DNA of 40,524 bases, from contig JADMJV010000045.1 in the NCBI GenBank assembly GCA_018780265.1, forward strand, positions 47,431-87,954. Reading direction: 5' to 3'. Shown here one piece after another: positions 25,835 to 35,187 of this stretch. Source of the DNA: a bacterium. GTDB lineage: Bacteria > Vulcanimicrobiota > Xenobia > Xenobiales > JADMJV01. The number at the start of each line of letters is the position of its first letter. Position 1 is the stretch's first letter. The position numbers were made by a program, and so were the translations under genes. A model generated the notes under the pieces. It made no database searches. It had not been told where the DNA came from and was given only the letters and a program-made list of their open reading frames with translations.

Positions 25835-26514
25835 AGCGGAGTGGCAGCAGCCTGATCGAGGTGATGTTCGCGCTGGGCATGCTGGCCTTGCTCACCATCA
25901 CTTTCTTCATGATTTTAGATCTGAGTATACGCGGGTTTCAGAACGCCCTGGTACGCCACAACATTCAGTCCGATACGCAGCGCATCTCTTACCGGTTGGG
26001 CGAAGACCTGAGGCGTAGCCATTATTTCACCATCAGCAACATCGAATTACGATCGGCCGGAAACAATTATGACCGTCACGCCCTGTGCATTGCGGCCGTC
26101 AAGGACTGGTCGCAGCCCAACGCCATCGACCCCATCACCTCCAGGCCCCGCTGGGACGGCTACGTCCTCTACTATTGCCAACGAAAGAGCGGGGATGAAC
26201 CGGTCACTCGCCTTTTTCGCTGCTGGCTAAAGCCCGCCAGTCCTCAGGAACTGGGCCAGTTTGCTTTCCCTTCGCTGAACCCGGCCATCCATTGCAAGCC
26301 CGATCCCAACAACGTCTCCGAAATCGAGTCCTTTTCGATGCTGTCCGACATTGTTGAGAGCTTTTCCACCACGCCCAGCAGCAACAGTCAGTGGCAGGTC
26401 AAATTTAAACTGCGCCAACACGCAGCGCGTAAACTCGGCACCAAGACCGTAGATGATGTATTAGAGACAACAGTTCAGATGAGACCTGAGAACACTTTTC
26501 CGGTATACTACTAA
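25831..26514 (+). CDS. Minor pseudopilin (GspJ/PilW-like)
   Basis: A 227-residue protein starting MKRSGSSLIEVMFALGMLAL, a prepilin-type signal with cleavage after Gly5 and the Glu at +5 (SSLIE). The C-terminal part is beta-rich and contains cysteines (ALCIAA; YYCQRK; FRCWLK; IHCKPD) that could pair in the periplasm. Similar in size and layout to GspJ/PilW minor subunits, but the family cannot be set exactly. The ATGA overlap with the preceding pilin gene and 13-nt gap to the next show a three-gene pilin operon. Confidence 0.8.
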   Translation: MKRSGSSLIEVMFALGMLALLTITFFMILDLSIRGFQNALVRHNIQSDTQRISYRLGEDLRRSHYFTISNIELRSAGNNYDRHALCIAAVKDWSQPNAIDPITSRPRWDGYVLYYCQRKSGDEPVTRLFRCWLKPASPQELGQFAFPSLNPAIHCKPDPNNVSEIESFSMLSDIVESFSTTPSSNSQWQVKFKLRQHAARKLGTKTVDDVLETTVQMRPENTFPVYY

Positions 26515-26527
26515 TTGGAGGCGAGCG

Positions 26528-28969
26528 ATGTTTTTGCACTGGACCAAAGCCAAACGCGGCACAGCCCTATTGCTGATTCTTTTGGTGATGAGCCTGGTGG
26601 TCATGTTCTTGGGAGCTCTGATCAGCACCAACCAGACTTCCATCCGCCTGGCCACCGGCCTCAATGCGGACAAAAACGCCACCGCCAACTGTCAGAGCGG
26701 CCTCGACTACGCCTGGCAACTGGTAGAAAGGGATCAGGCCTTCGGGCGCACGAACTTTCCCGATGGTTCTATCCCTGGGTACAACGAAGCCTCGGCGCGC
26801 CTGGACATTCGCTTGCGAAACCCCGACAACAATGTGGACACTCAGTATATTGAAGCCCGCTACCTCGACCGTCCCGAAGCCGGATTTCGGGTGCGCATCG
26901 CCAACAAAATCAACCTGACGGCCTCTACTCGGGCCCAGGACAACCCGCTTGGCTACCAGGCCATTCCTCCCTTCTCGGTGATGATCAAGGTGGAAGGTTT
27001 TGACGGTAAACGCACCCGGGTGCTGGAAGCTCTCCTGCAAAAAGCCCCTTTTGTAGCCCACGGCCTGTTCTCGGGACAAGACGTAACCTGCCAGTGGGGA
27101 AACGAAGTGGCCCAGTGGGAAGTGGCCTCCAACGACCCCTTTCGAAACAGTATTCGCACCAAAGGCAAGCTGAAGATGGACCGGGTCACCTCGGGCAGTC
27201 TAAAGTTCAGCCCCGCCCAGGGCGCCACCGCCAGCACATTTGGGCGATACGGGGCGGCTTTGCCTTCCCTGGGGGTATTTGACACCTCGGGCAGCAACGA
27301 ACTCGATAGCGATGGCTATACGGACGCCTCTCGCCAGTCGCGCGGCATGGTCTTACAGCGCTCTGCCCAAAACGACAAAATCAAGGAACTGGGTGCCGAT
27401 GCTTTCAAGGTTCCCGACATTAAGGTCAATTTGCCTGGCGGGACCTACCGTTTTGAGAAGACCCAGTTCGACATTAAAATTGACTGGCAAGAGGAAGTTG
27501 AAGAGAGCTATCAGGATAATGATGGCAACCCGGGCACCCGTCGCGTCTGGCAGAACCGCACCGAAACCAGGCAGCTTTATGCCAAAGCCTTTGCTCGCTA
27601 CATCAACGACACGGACGCGCAGGCCGCCCAGATGTGGCTGGCCGAGCAACACTTGCCGCATCCGCCAGCCACCGGCGGCGGTATCCGCGGCGGCCAGGTG
27701 TCGCTGGTAAATCAGCCCAACGCTCGGGTCTTCCAACTGGCCCCAGACGGAGCCTTCGACCTGCCAGGCAGCGGCGGGGGACTGGCGGCTCGCGTAAATT
27801 TTTCGGAGGGTACCTTTGACGTGCCCGCCAACACCATGCTGACTTTCGACGGCAGTTTCAAGCTGCAGCATCGCGGCCTGGACACCGCCGATACCCGGCC
27901 CAAGGTGCGCCTGGTCAATCAAACCAACCCTGAGGATGAGAGTCAGCCTTTCACAGCCGGTATCCGCGCCCGCGGCGACTTGACCATCGAAGGCGGCCTG
28001 CGCGGTTCGGGCACGGTGGTGGCCGATGGTAAGTTGGAGATGTACGCGGAAAGCAGTCTGGCCACCTCTACCGATAGACCGGTGGCTCTTTACGCGGGTG
28101 GTGACGTACATCTCAAGAAGGACGACGCTGTCACCGAAGACAACACCTCGCAGGCGACTCTGGGCGAGGACTGGACCATGTTCAAGCGTTCGCTGGGCAC
28201 CAGCCCAGAGCTCGACACCTTGCTCAACGACGGCTACACGGATCAGATGACCAAGGTGGCCGGATTGCTCTCTTCGGCAATCAAGAATGAGGCGGGCTCG
28301 GCCACCGATTCCGACCCCAGCTACTACTTTTCGCAGGTAACCGGGACTTTTTTTCCTGCCGGCGACCCCGACAACTTGATGACCAAAGCCCAGAGCGCCT
28401 ACACGACCATTCGGTCGGGCGGAGTCACAGTGGACGAGGCCATCCGGTTTCGGGAATACTGCCGACAACTGGCCATTGACGCCCACGCCACTACCGAGCA
28501 ACTCGATCCAGAAACCGGCGAGATGGAGACGGTGCCAGCTCAGGCGGTGGCTCCTCGCTGGCTGGACGCTGACGATGTCGCCGACGATGTGGTCAGCCTG
28601 GTGCAACGTCAACTGGCCTCTTACGGCAATCTGGTGGGCACCGAGATCGTCGATCAAGCGAGTCAATATAAGAGTTTACGCCAATGGTTCTTGGATGTGG
28701 CCACCAACCCCTACGAGAACGACGCGACTCGCGCCAACTCCATTTTTCGAGGCCTTGTCTACAGCCGCAACGGCAATTTTCAACTGGACGCCAATTTCAA
28801 CAGTCTCACGGTGATCGGAGCACTGGTGGTTCCCAAAGGGAAGATCACCTTCAATCGGCCAAGCGGAATTCGCACCATCTATGACCCCAAGTATTTGCGC
28901 GACCTCTTAGTGGCCCAACCCGAAACCACGCCCATCAAGCTGGACCAGGTTTACTGGCGCATGTTTTGA
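26528..28969 (+). CDS. Large PilX/GspK-like pilus-tip protein with beta-rich passenger
   Basis: An 813-residue protein with GGAGG before its ATG. Residues 8-31 (AKRGTALLLILLVMSLVVMFL) match the PilX/GspK N-terminal helix, which lacks the usual cleavage Glu. The rest is a very large exported region. From about 480 a repetitive beta segment (IRARGDLTIEGGLRGSGTVV, then LEMYAESSLATSTDRPVALY) looks like stacked short strands. Near the end come GNFQLDANFNSLTVIGALVV and YDPKYL. Such proteins sit at the tip of the pilus or pseudopilus and may bind surfaces or substrates. It is several times longer than ordinary PilX or GspK, so the passenger domain is the interesting part. Function beyond this is not known. 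Confidence 0.75.
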   Translation: MFLHWTKAKRGTALLLILLVMSLVVMFLGALISTNQTSIRLATGLNADKNATANCQSGLDYAWQLVERDQAFGRTNFPDGSIPGYNEASARLDIRLRNPDNNVDTQYIEARYLDRPEAGFRVRIANKINLTASTRAQDNPLGYQAIPPFSVMIKVEGFDGKRTRVLEALLQKAPFVAHGLFSGQDVTCQWGNEVAQWEVASNDPFRNSIRTKGKLKMDRVTSGSLKFSPAQGATASTFGRYGAALPSLGVFDTSGSNELDSDGYTDASRQSRGMVLQRSAQNDKIKELGADAFKVPDIKVNLPGGTYRFEKTQFDIKIDWQEEVEESYQDNDGNPGTRRVWQNRTETRQLYAKAFARYINDTDAQAAQMWLAEQHLPHPPATGGGIRGGQVSLVNQPNARVFQLAPDGAFDLPGSGGGLAARVNFSEGTFDVPANTMLTFDGSFKLQHRGLDTADTRPKVRLVNQTNPEDESQPFTAGIRARGDLTIEGGLRGSGTVVADGKLEMYAESSLATSTDRPVALYAGGDVHLKKDDAVTEDNTSQATLGEDWTMFKRSLGTSPELDTLLNDGYTDQMTKVAGLLSSAIKNEAGSATDSDPSYYFSQVTGTFFPAGDPDNLMTKAQSAYTTIRSGGVTVDEAIRFREYCRQLAIDAHATTEQLDPETGEMETVPAQAVAPRWLDADDVADDVVSLVQRQLASYGNLVGTEIVDQASQYKSLRQWFLDVATNPYENDATRANSIFRGLVYSRNGNFQLDANFNSLTVIGALVVPKGKITFNRPSGIRTIYDPKYLRDLLVAQPETTPIKLDQVYWRMF

Positions 28970-29039
28970 GGGGGAATCTGCAAGGCCAGCGCAAACCGGG
29001 CCAGAGTGCCTTGGGTCTTCTCGCCCTGAAAAACAATCC

Positions 29040-29089
29040 TTGAACACACATTCAGGATCGGTATTCAGATTTTATACAGAAAGGATCGG
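29040..29089 (+). promoter_or_regulatory. Candidate promoter region of the DAB operon
   Basis: The 149-nt gap before the operon holds TTGAAC (29040-29045) and TATTCA (29062-29067) 16 nt apart, and a TTATAC at 29072-29077. The octamer AGGATCGG occurs twice, at 29054-29061 and 29082-29089, which could be a regulator site. Each match is weak alone; no terminator for the upstream pilin genes could be made out. Confidence 0.25.
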
Positions 29090-29118
29090 CGCTGGTCTGG
29101 ACGAACGACAGGCTTGCT

Positions 29119-30603
29119 ATGACCGGGGTCAAGCTACTCAGCGCCATTCTGTGCACGCCGTTGGTCGGGACCTTCCTGGTCATGTCTGTCGACGCCCGAT
29201 TTGTCCGCCCATTGGCGCTGGCGACGTCGCTGGTGGCTCTGGCCCTGAGCGTCTACCTGGGGACATACTTTCAGCCAGTGGCCGGCATTCAGTGGCCCGA
29301 GCATCACTCCTGGGCCCCCGAAATTGGCATGAGCTATTCCCTCGGCGTGGACGGAATTTCCCTGCCCATGGTCCTGCTCACTACGCTGATGTCGCTGGCC
29401 TCTATGCTGGCGGCCACTCCCGCGTCCCCCCAGGCTCAGGACGAACCTGCGCCTAAGACCGTTTCTCAGGGGCAGGCGGGGTTTTACGCCTGGATGCTTC
29501 TACTCGAGTTTGGTTTGCTGGGGGTGTTCCTGGCCACGGATTGGTTCCTCTTTTACATGTTCTGGGAGTTAACTCTCATTCCGATGTTCTTTCTCATCGG
29601 TGTCTGGGGCGGGCCCCAAAAACACGCGGCCAGCCTGACCTTCTTTCTCTACACGCTGGCAGGCTCGATCCCGATGCTGATGTCGCTGCTGGCGGCTCAT
29701 TTAGCCACCCCGGAGCATTCGTTTTCCATGGCAGATATGGCCCGGGCTTCGGCGCAATGGAGCCCGACGTTTCAATTGGCCCTCATGATCGGGTTGCTGT
29801 TTGGCTTTGCCGTCAAAATTCCGCTCGTTCCTCTCCATGGCTGGCTTCCCCTGGCCCACGTAGAGGCGCCTATCCCGGCCAGCATGATGCTGTCGGCCGT
29901 ACTGCTCAAGATGGGAGCGTATGGTGTCATGAGGGCTGGCTTGCTGGTTCCGGAGGGCGTGCAGGGGCTTTCCAACCTCTTTTTGCTGGCCGGCCTGTTT
30001 AACATCATCTACGGCGCCTTGCTGGCTTCTCGTCAGACCGACCTGAAATGCGTGGTGGCCTGGTCGTCGGTAAGTCATATGGGCTTTGTTCTGCTGGGAA
30101 TCTCGGCCTTCAACATCGAAGGCTATATCGGCGCCACCATGCAAATGCTGACGCACGGACTGATCAGCGGCCTGCTATTCCTGTGCGTAGGAATGCTCTA
30201 TCAACGCACCGGCACGCGCAACCTGGCCAGCCTTTCGGGTGCTGCTTCGGCCATGCCAGGTGGGGCCATGGTGGTGGTGCTGGCCTTGCTGGCCAACCTT
30301 GGAGCCCCCGGGTTGGCCGGCTTTATCAGCGAGTTGCACGCCCTGGTTGGGGCTGTTGAGGCTCACGGTCTGGTGGTGCTGGTGGCCAGCGTGGGGGTGG
30401 TCCTGACCGCCGCCTGGAACATCCGCTGCCTGTCTTTGCTCACGGGCGCCCGAGCCGGGTCTTCGCTGGCGCTTCTGTCAAAGTCGGAACTGGCCGCGGC
30501 CCTATTGTTGTCCGGGCTGATTGTATGGCTGGGTCTGGTCCCGGACATTTTGTTGCAACGAACCACCCCCAGCCTGACCGCCCTGGTGAGGGCGCTGCCA
30601 TGA
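29119..30603 (+). CDS. NuoM-like proton-channel subunit 1 of a DAB-type operon
   Basis: A 494-residue polytopic protein of the NuoM/MrpD family. Key charged residues of the proton half-channels are kept: Glu150 in FYMFWELTLIP (helix 5), Lys233 in GFAVKIPLVPLHGWLP (helix 7) and Lys264 in AVLLKMGAYG (helix 8). A periplasmic-type insert (ATPASPQAQDEPAPKTVS) follows residue 99. This is close to a true complex I NuoM, but no other nuo genes are in the window and dabA follows by an ATGA overlap. A role as an ion-translocating partner of DabA is inferred from that. ACAGG precedes the ATG. Confidence 0.88.
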   Translation: MTGVKLLSAILCTPLVGTFLVMSVDARFVRPLALATSLVALALSVYLGTYFQPVAGIQWPEHHSWAPEIGMSYSLGVDGISLPMVLLTTLMSLASMLAATPASPQAQDEPAPKTVSQGQAGFYAWMLLLEFGLLGVFLATDWFLFYMFWELTLIPMFFLIGVWGGPQKHAASLTFFLYTLAGSIPMLMSLLAAHLATPEHSFSMADMARASAQWSPTFQLALMIGLLFGFAVKIPLVPLHGWLPLAHVEAPIPASMMLSAVLLKMGAYGVMRAGLLVPEGVQGLSNLFLLAGLFNIIYGALLASRQTDLKCVVAWSSVSHMGFVLLGISAFNIEGYIGATMQMLTHGLISGLLFLCVGMLYQRTGTRNLASLSGAASAMPGGAMVVVLALLANLGAPGLAGFISELHALVGAVEAHGLVVLVASVGVVLTAAWNIRCLSLLTGARAGSSLALLSKSELAAALLLSGLIVWLGLVPDILLQRTTPSLTALVRALP

Positions 30604-33554
30604 ACAGGCTGCTTCATGCCGTAGAGCACGCCTCCCACCTGCTGGCCGCTCAAGGTCCCATTAAAATCTTTATCCATCACAACACGCTCCATGGTTTGGA
30701 ACACCTTCCCTTCGATGAGGCCGTGACCAGGGCCGAGCGCTTGCTGGGAGGACGCGCTTATCTGGCCAATGCGGAATTTCGGCGACTCTACCAGGCAGGT
30801 CGAATTGATGATGAAGATCTGGATGCCGCCCTGGCCGGGCGTCCTGTCGGTGAGATGGTGACTCTGGGCAACAACTGCCTTTCCACCAAGCAAATAGAAC
30901 GCCTGGCCATGCTCCATCCTTGGGAGCCCATCGCGCCTCCCGAACTCAATTGGCAACTCACCCACCTGTCAGAGCCAGAACTGCAACTCTGGGAGGCCTG
31001 CCTGGCCGCTCTACAACTGGACATTCACGACCCCCATGCGGCCCACTCCAACGATCATGGAGAGCGCTCCGACCTGGCTTTGCAGGCATTTCTAAGTTCG
31101 CTGAGAGAGGGCACCTCGACCCTGGCGGCCTTGCTGTCAGTGCTCTGCGGAGTCGACCTGGTGGAGTCGATCCGAGAACAGATGATCGGATGGTGCTCGG
31201 CCTTCCTGGACGCCGGCATGGCGGCCTGGAGCATGCCCGACCGCAGTCAGGGTTTCTATCCCACGTGGCGCAGCCGCCGACCCGCCCCTGGACTGCCTGC
31301 GATCGCGGCAGAGGCCGCCATTCAGGCCCTGGAAACCCTGGGTGTAGCTCCCGAAGCCTGGGACGCTTATGTGCGCTCGGCCCTTCTGGAACTGCCCGGT
31401 TGGGCCGGCATGGCCCTGTGGCTGGCCGAGCACCCAGAACACCCTTTGCAGCAGACCGCACCGGTCAGCCTGGTGGATTTGTTGGCCGTGCGCCTACAAA
31501 TCGAAGCGGAAGTGGTGGGCCAACAGGCCCGACAACATTGGGGAGTGGAGGGACGAAGCCAGAGCCTGGCAGAGTATTTCACGCGCTTTCCGGCCGAACT
31601 GTTGCTGCGCCAAGAACTCTACGCGGGTCGCCTATCCGAGAATATGGCCGGGGAAGTTCGTCCTCTGTGCACTCTCGGTGCTGCGCCAGCCACCTGGCAG
31701 GAACTGGCCCACCAACTCCCTTCGCTGGATGTGCATTGGGCAGGTCAACGAGCCTGGCCCCTGTTTCTGCTCTGCCGCCACCTGGGCCTGAGCGGCGACG
31801 ACCTCAGTTCAGCTCCGGTCGATCTCTTGTCGAGTATCCTGGAAGAGTTTCCGCCTTGCCGGCACGGGGCGGTCTGGCAGGTGGCCTATGAGAACCATTA
31901 TCGTCAGGGTCTGGTCGATGGCCTGGCGGCCAATCGGGCCCGAGGGCTGTGCCACCCGGGCCGGCGGCCGTTTGCTCAGATGGTGCTGTGCATCGATGAG
32001 CGCGAAGAGTCCTTTCGGCGGCATCTGGAAGAGATCGAGCCAGCCATCGAGACCCTGGGCGTGGCGGGCTTTTTTGGGGTGGTCATCGCCTACCAGGGAC
32101 TGAGTGATTACGAGACGACGAACCTTTGCCCGGTGGTAGCCAGGCCGGTGCATCGCCTGGTTGAGCAGCCACGCATCCAGCTTACAACCTGGGGCCGGCG
32201 GGTGCGTCACTGGCTGCACGCTCTGCACGAGACCTTTTTCGACAGCCCGCCGAGACCGGCTCAGTCCTGGCTGTCGGCAGCCTTATCGGCTCCATGGCTG
32301 GGACTCCACATGGCGGGCTTGCTGGTCGCCCCGCTGGGTTGGCACACTTTCCTGCAGCGCCTTCAGGAGCAAACCGTTCCCGCGCTGCCCACCCTGCTGC
32401 CGGTTGACTTTCAGAGCGACTCGACGGGCCCTCTCCAGAGTGGATTTACCCTTCAGGAGCAGGCGGATCGGGTGGAAACAACGCTTCGAGGCATCGGACT
32501 GACCCAGAATATGGCACGCCTGGTCGTGATTTGTGCCCACGGGTCCGACAGCCTGAACAATCCACATCATTCAGCTCACGATTGCGGCGCCTGTTCGGGA
32601 CGCCCGGGCGGTCCCAACGCCCGTGCCTTTGCCTCCATGGCCAATCAACCAGCCGTGCGTGCACTACTGGCCGGGCGCGGGCTGCCCATTCCTCAGGATA
32701 CGTGGTTCTTGGGGGCCGAACACAACACGTGCTCGGAAGAGGTGAAGATTTTTGATGCAGACCTTGTGCCGGCCAGTCACCAAAGCGATTTCGAGCGTTT
32801 TCGAAAGGTGCTTGGAGAAGCTCGCATGCTTTCCGCTCAAGAAAGGTGTCGTCGTTTTAGCTCGGCGCCGGTCAACCCCACTCCTGGGGCCGCCCTCGAC
32901 CATATGGAGGCACGCGCACTCGATATCAGTCAACCTCGGCCAGAGCTGGGACACGCCAGCAATGCTTCGGCTTTTGTCGGCCGACGCGCGCTGACCCGGG
33001 GGCTTTTTCTGGATCGCCGGGCCTTTCTCATCTCGTATGACCCCACCAGCGACCCTGAGGGGACCATCCTGGAACGCACCCTGCTGGCCGTGGGGCCAGT
33101 AGGGGCCGGTATCAATCTCGAATACTACTTTTCCTCGGTAGACAACGTTCGCTATGGCTGTGACACGAAACTACCCCATAATATTACCGGTCTGATAGGA
33201 GTGATGGAGGGAGTTAGCAGCGACCTGCGCACGGGCCTTCCCTTGCAGATGGTGGAGATCCATGAACCCGTGCGTCTGCAGATATTTGTGGAAGCCACCA
33301 CGGAGGTACTTACACGCATCTATATGCGACAACCTTCGCTCCAACAACTCATCGGCCATGAGTGGGTCCATCTCATTGCCATCGACCCTGAAAGTGGTCA
33401 GTGCAGTTTTTTCACGGGTGGTGAGTTCAAGCCGTGCGAGCCCTCGGGACGACCCCTGGAAACGGTGACCACCTCCTGGCACGCCTATGCTGGCAAACAG
33501 GGCTTTGTGGCGCCCAAACTCATCGAGGCGGGCAGGAGCTTTTCCGATGCTTGA
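30600..33554 (+). CDS. dabA: DabA (DUF2309), inorganic carbon transporter subunit
   Basis: A 984-residue soluble-side subunit of the DAB family, which works like a one-way beta-carbonic-anhydrase. It hydrates CO2 and traps it as bicarbonate, driven by ion flow through its membrane partner. The Zn-site residues are visible as Cys464 and Asp466 in VLCIDEREES, His647 in CAHGSDSLNNP and Cys662 in HDCGACSG. The C-x-D and H-x14-C spacing equals that described for C351/D353/H524/C539 of the Halothiobacillus protein. The N-terminal HHNTLHGLEHLPFDEA and C-terminal HEWVHLIAIDPESG are also family-typical. The ATG at 30600 overlaps the stop of the NuoM-like gene, and the end overlaps the NuoL-like gene by 8 nt. 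Confidence 0.95.
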   Translation: MNRLLHAVEHASHLLAAQGPIKIFIHHNTLHGLEHLPFDEAVTRAERLLGGRAYLANAEFRRLYQAGRIDDEDLDAALAGRPVGEMVTLGNNCLSTKQIERLAMLHPWEPIAPPELNWQLTHLSEPELQLWEACLAALQLDIHDPHAAHSNDHGERSDLALQAFLSSLREGTSTLAALLSVLCGVDLVESIREQMIGWCSAFLDAGMAAWSMPDRSQGFYPTWRSRRPAPGLPAIAAEAAIQALETLGVAPEAWDAYVRSALLELPGWAGMALWLAEHPEHPLQQTAPVSLVDLLAVRLQIEAEVVGQQARQHWGVEGRSQSLAEYFTRFPAELLLRQELYAGRLSENMAGEVRPLCTLGAAPATWQELAHQLPSLDVHWAGQRAWPLFLLCRHLGLSGDDLSSAPVDLLSSILEEFPPCRHGAVWQVAYENHYRQGLVDGLAANRARGLCHPGRRPFAQMVLCIDEREESFRRHLEEIEPAIETLGVAGFFGVVIAYQGLSDYETTNLCPVVARPVHRLVEQPRIQLTTWGRRVRHWLHALHETFFDSPPRPAQSWLSAALSAPWLGLHMAGLLVAPLGWHTFLQRLQEQTVPALPTLLPVDFQSDSTGPLQSGFTLQEQADRVETTLRGIGLTQNMARLVVICAHGSDSLNNPHHSAHDCGACSGRPGGPNARAFASMANQPAVRALLAGRGLPIPQDTWFLGAEHNTCSEEVKIFDADLVPASHQSDFERFRKVLGEARMLSAQERCRRFSSAPVNPTPGAALDHMEARALDISQPRPELGHASNASAFVGRRALTRGLFLDRRAFLISYDPTSDPEGTILERTLLAVGPVGAGINLEYYFSSVDNVRYGCDTKLPHNITGLIGVMEGVSSDLRTGLPLQMVEIHEPVRLQIFVEATTEVLTRIYMRQPSLQQLIGHEWVHLIAIDPESGQCSFFTGGEFKPCEPSGRPLETVTTSWHAYAGKQGFVAPKLIEAGRSFSDA

Positions 33555-35187
33555 TCTGATGGTAGCTGCCGTCATCCTGCTCCCGATGGCCGCAGCCATT
33601 CTGGTGGCGTTCAACTTGTTGCTGGTGTGGCGATTTTCTGAGTCCACCATCCAGCGTACGGTGGTGGGCTCCATCGCGGGCGCCGCAGTTGCCTCTTTGT
33701 TCCTCTTGGCGTATTGGTGCAGCCAGCCGGTGGCGCGATCCATTCACCTCTACCGCTGGATCGACAGCGGCGAATTCTCGGTCAACGTCGACCTGCGCTG
33801 GGACGGATTGTCGTGTGTGATGGCCGTGCTGGTCAGCGGACTTTCGTTGGCCGCAGCCCGATTTAGTGTGGCCTATCTCCACGCGGAGCGCCGTTTTGGT
33901 CGATTCTTCATGATTCTGGCACTGTTCGTCGCAGCTATGGGCTTTGTGGCTCTGGCCGACAACTATCTGGTGCTGTTCTTGGGGTGGGAACTGGCGGGTT
34001 TGTGCTCCTACCTGCTGATCGCTTTCTACGACAACAGGCCCAAACCGGCCCGCAACGGGCTGCGCGCCTTTGTGACCAACCGCATCGGGGACGCCGCCTT
34101 CCTGGCCGGCATCTTTGTGCTTCACGGGAGTACGGGTTCCGTCAGCCTAACGGCGGTGCCGGCAGACCCCCACAAGGCTTTGATCGTGGCCTTGTGTTTG
34201 CTTACGGCGGCGGCTGCCAAAAGCGCCCAGCTTCCTTTCACTGGTTGGCTGCCCAAAGCCATGGAGGGCCCCACTCCATCCAGCGCACTTTTTTACGGAG
34301 GAGTGATGGTTAGCGCTGGAGTGTTTCTGCTGCTGAGAAGCCTGCCGCTATTTGTGGCGGCTCCTCCGGCACTGGCCGCGGCTGCCCTGGTGGGCACGGT
34401 TACCGCCCTGTATGCCACTGCCCTGGGTTGCGTGCAAACCGAAATCAAGGCGCGTCTGGGCTATTCGTCGGTGGCCCAGTTGGGTCTGATGTTCCTGGCT
34501 ATTGGCCTGGGCGAACCGGGCCTCGCCCTGTTCCACATGCTGGCCCACGCCGTGCTGAAAATGCACCTGTTCCTGACCGCTCCCTCGATTTTGCATCATA
34601 TGCGCACTCACCCGGATCGCTCTGCTCAGGCAGGTTGGCGTTGGACCTGGCTGCCCGCGGCCGCGCTGCTGGGGGCGCTGGCGCTTGGCTGGATCGTGCT
34701 GGCCCGGTGGGGGTTTCAGAAACTCTGCCCGGACAATCTTGGGCTGGCTCCGCCGAAGCTGGTATGGTTGGCTCCTGTGCTGCTGGTCCTGTTCACCGGC
34801 CTCTTGAATGCCAGCTCTCGGTTGCCCGCCCTGTACCACCGGGCCCGCCTGGGGTTAGGACTGGAACGGTGGACCGATCGTTTTGTGTTGGCTCCATTTG
34901 GCAGACTGTCCCTGGGAATGTGGCGCTTTGACCTTTTTCTGGAGCGAACCCTTGCCATCACGCCGGCGCCCAACGAGGGCCTGGCCTATTGGATGCGGAG
35001 GTTGATCGACGTAGTGGAAGGGACAGAGCGTCGAATTTTGGGTCCGGCTCTGGGTATTGGCTTTCCACGCGCCGCCAACTGGCTTGGCTCCCTGGCTGCT
35101 CGGATAGAACCGGTCCTGGCCCTGCCGCTGGTCATCCTGGCCCTGGTTGGCCTGGGTGCATTGGGTCTTCTGGGAGGTGGCCTGTGA
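33547..35187 (+). CDS. dabB: DabB-like (NuoL/NdhF-family) membrane partner of DabA
   Basis: A 546-residue NuoL-type antiporter-like subunit. Helix-5 Glu148 (LFLGWELAGLCSYLLI), TNRIGD, helix-7 Lys225 (AAKSAQLPFTGWLPKAMEGP) and a later HAVLKMHLFL lysine are present. The helix-8 His of complex I NuoL (ALIHAATMVTAG) is replaced here by Tyr250 in ALFYGGVMVSAG. The long amphipathic C-terminal arm of NuoL is missing, as expected for DabB. The start lies inside the end of dabA (8-nt overlap), so translation is coupled. It is the best candidate for the direct DabA anchor, because dabA-dabB adjacency is the normal arrangement of the family. Confidence 0.88.
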   Translation: MLDLMVAAVILLPMAAAILVAFNLLLVWRFSESTIQRTVVGSIAGAAVASLFLLAYWCSQPVARSIHLYRWIDSGEFSVNVDLRWDGLSCVMAVLVSGLSLAAARFSVAYLHAERRFGRFFMILALFVAAMGFVALADNYLVLFLGWELAGLCSYLLIAFYDNRPKPARNGLRAFVTNRIGDAAFLAGIFVLHGSTGSVSLTAVPADPHKALIVALCLLTAAAAKSAQLPFTGWLPKAMEGPTPSSALFYGGVMVSAGVFLLLRSLPLFVAAPPALAAAALVGTVTALYATALGCVQTEIKARLGYSSVAQLGLMFLAIGLGEPGLALFHMLAHAVLKMHLFLTAPSILHHMRTHPDRSAQAGWRWTWLPAAALLGALALGWIVLARWGFQKLCPDNLGLAPPKLVWLAPVLLVLFTGLLNASSRLPALYHRARLGLGLERWTDRFVLAPFGRLSLGMWRFDLFLERTLAITPAPNEGLAYWMRRLIDVVEGTERRILGPALGIGFPRAANWLGSLAARIEPVLALPLVILALVGLGALGLLGGGL

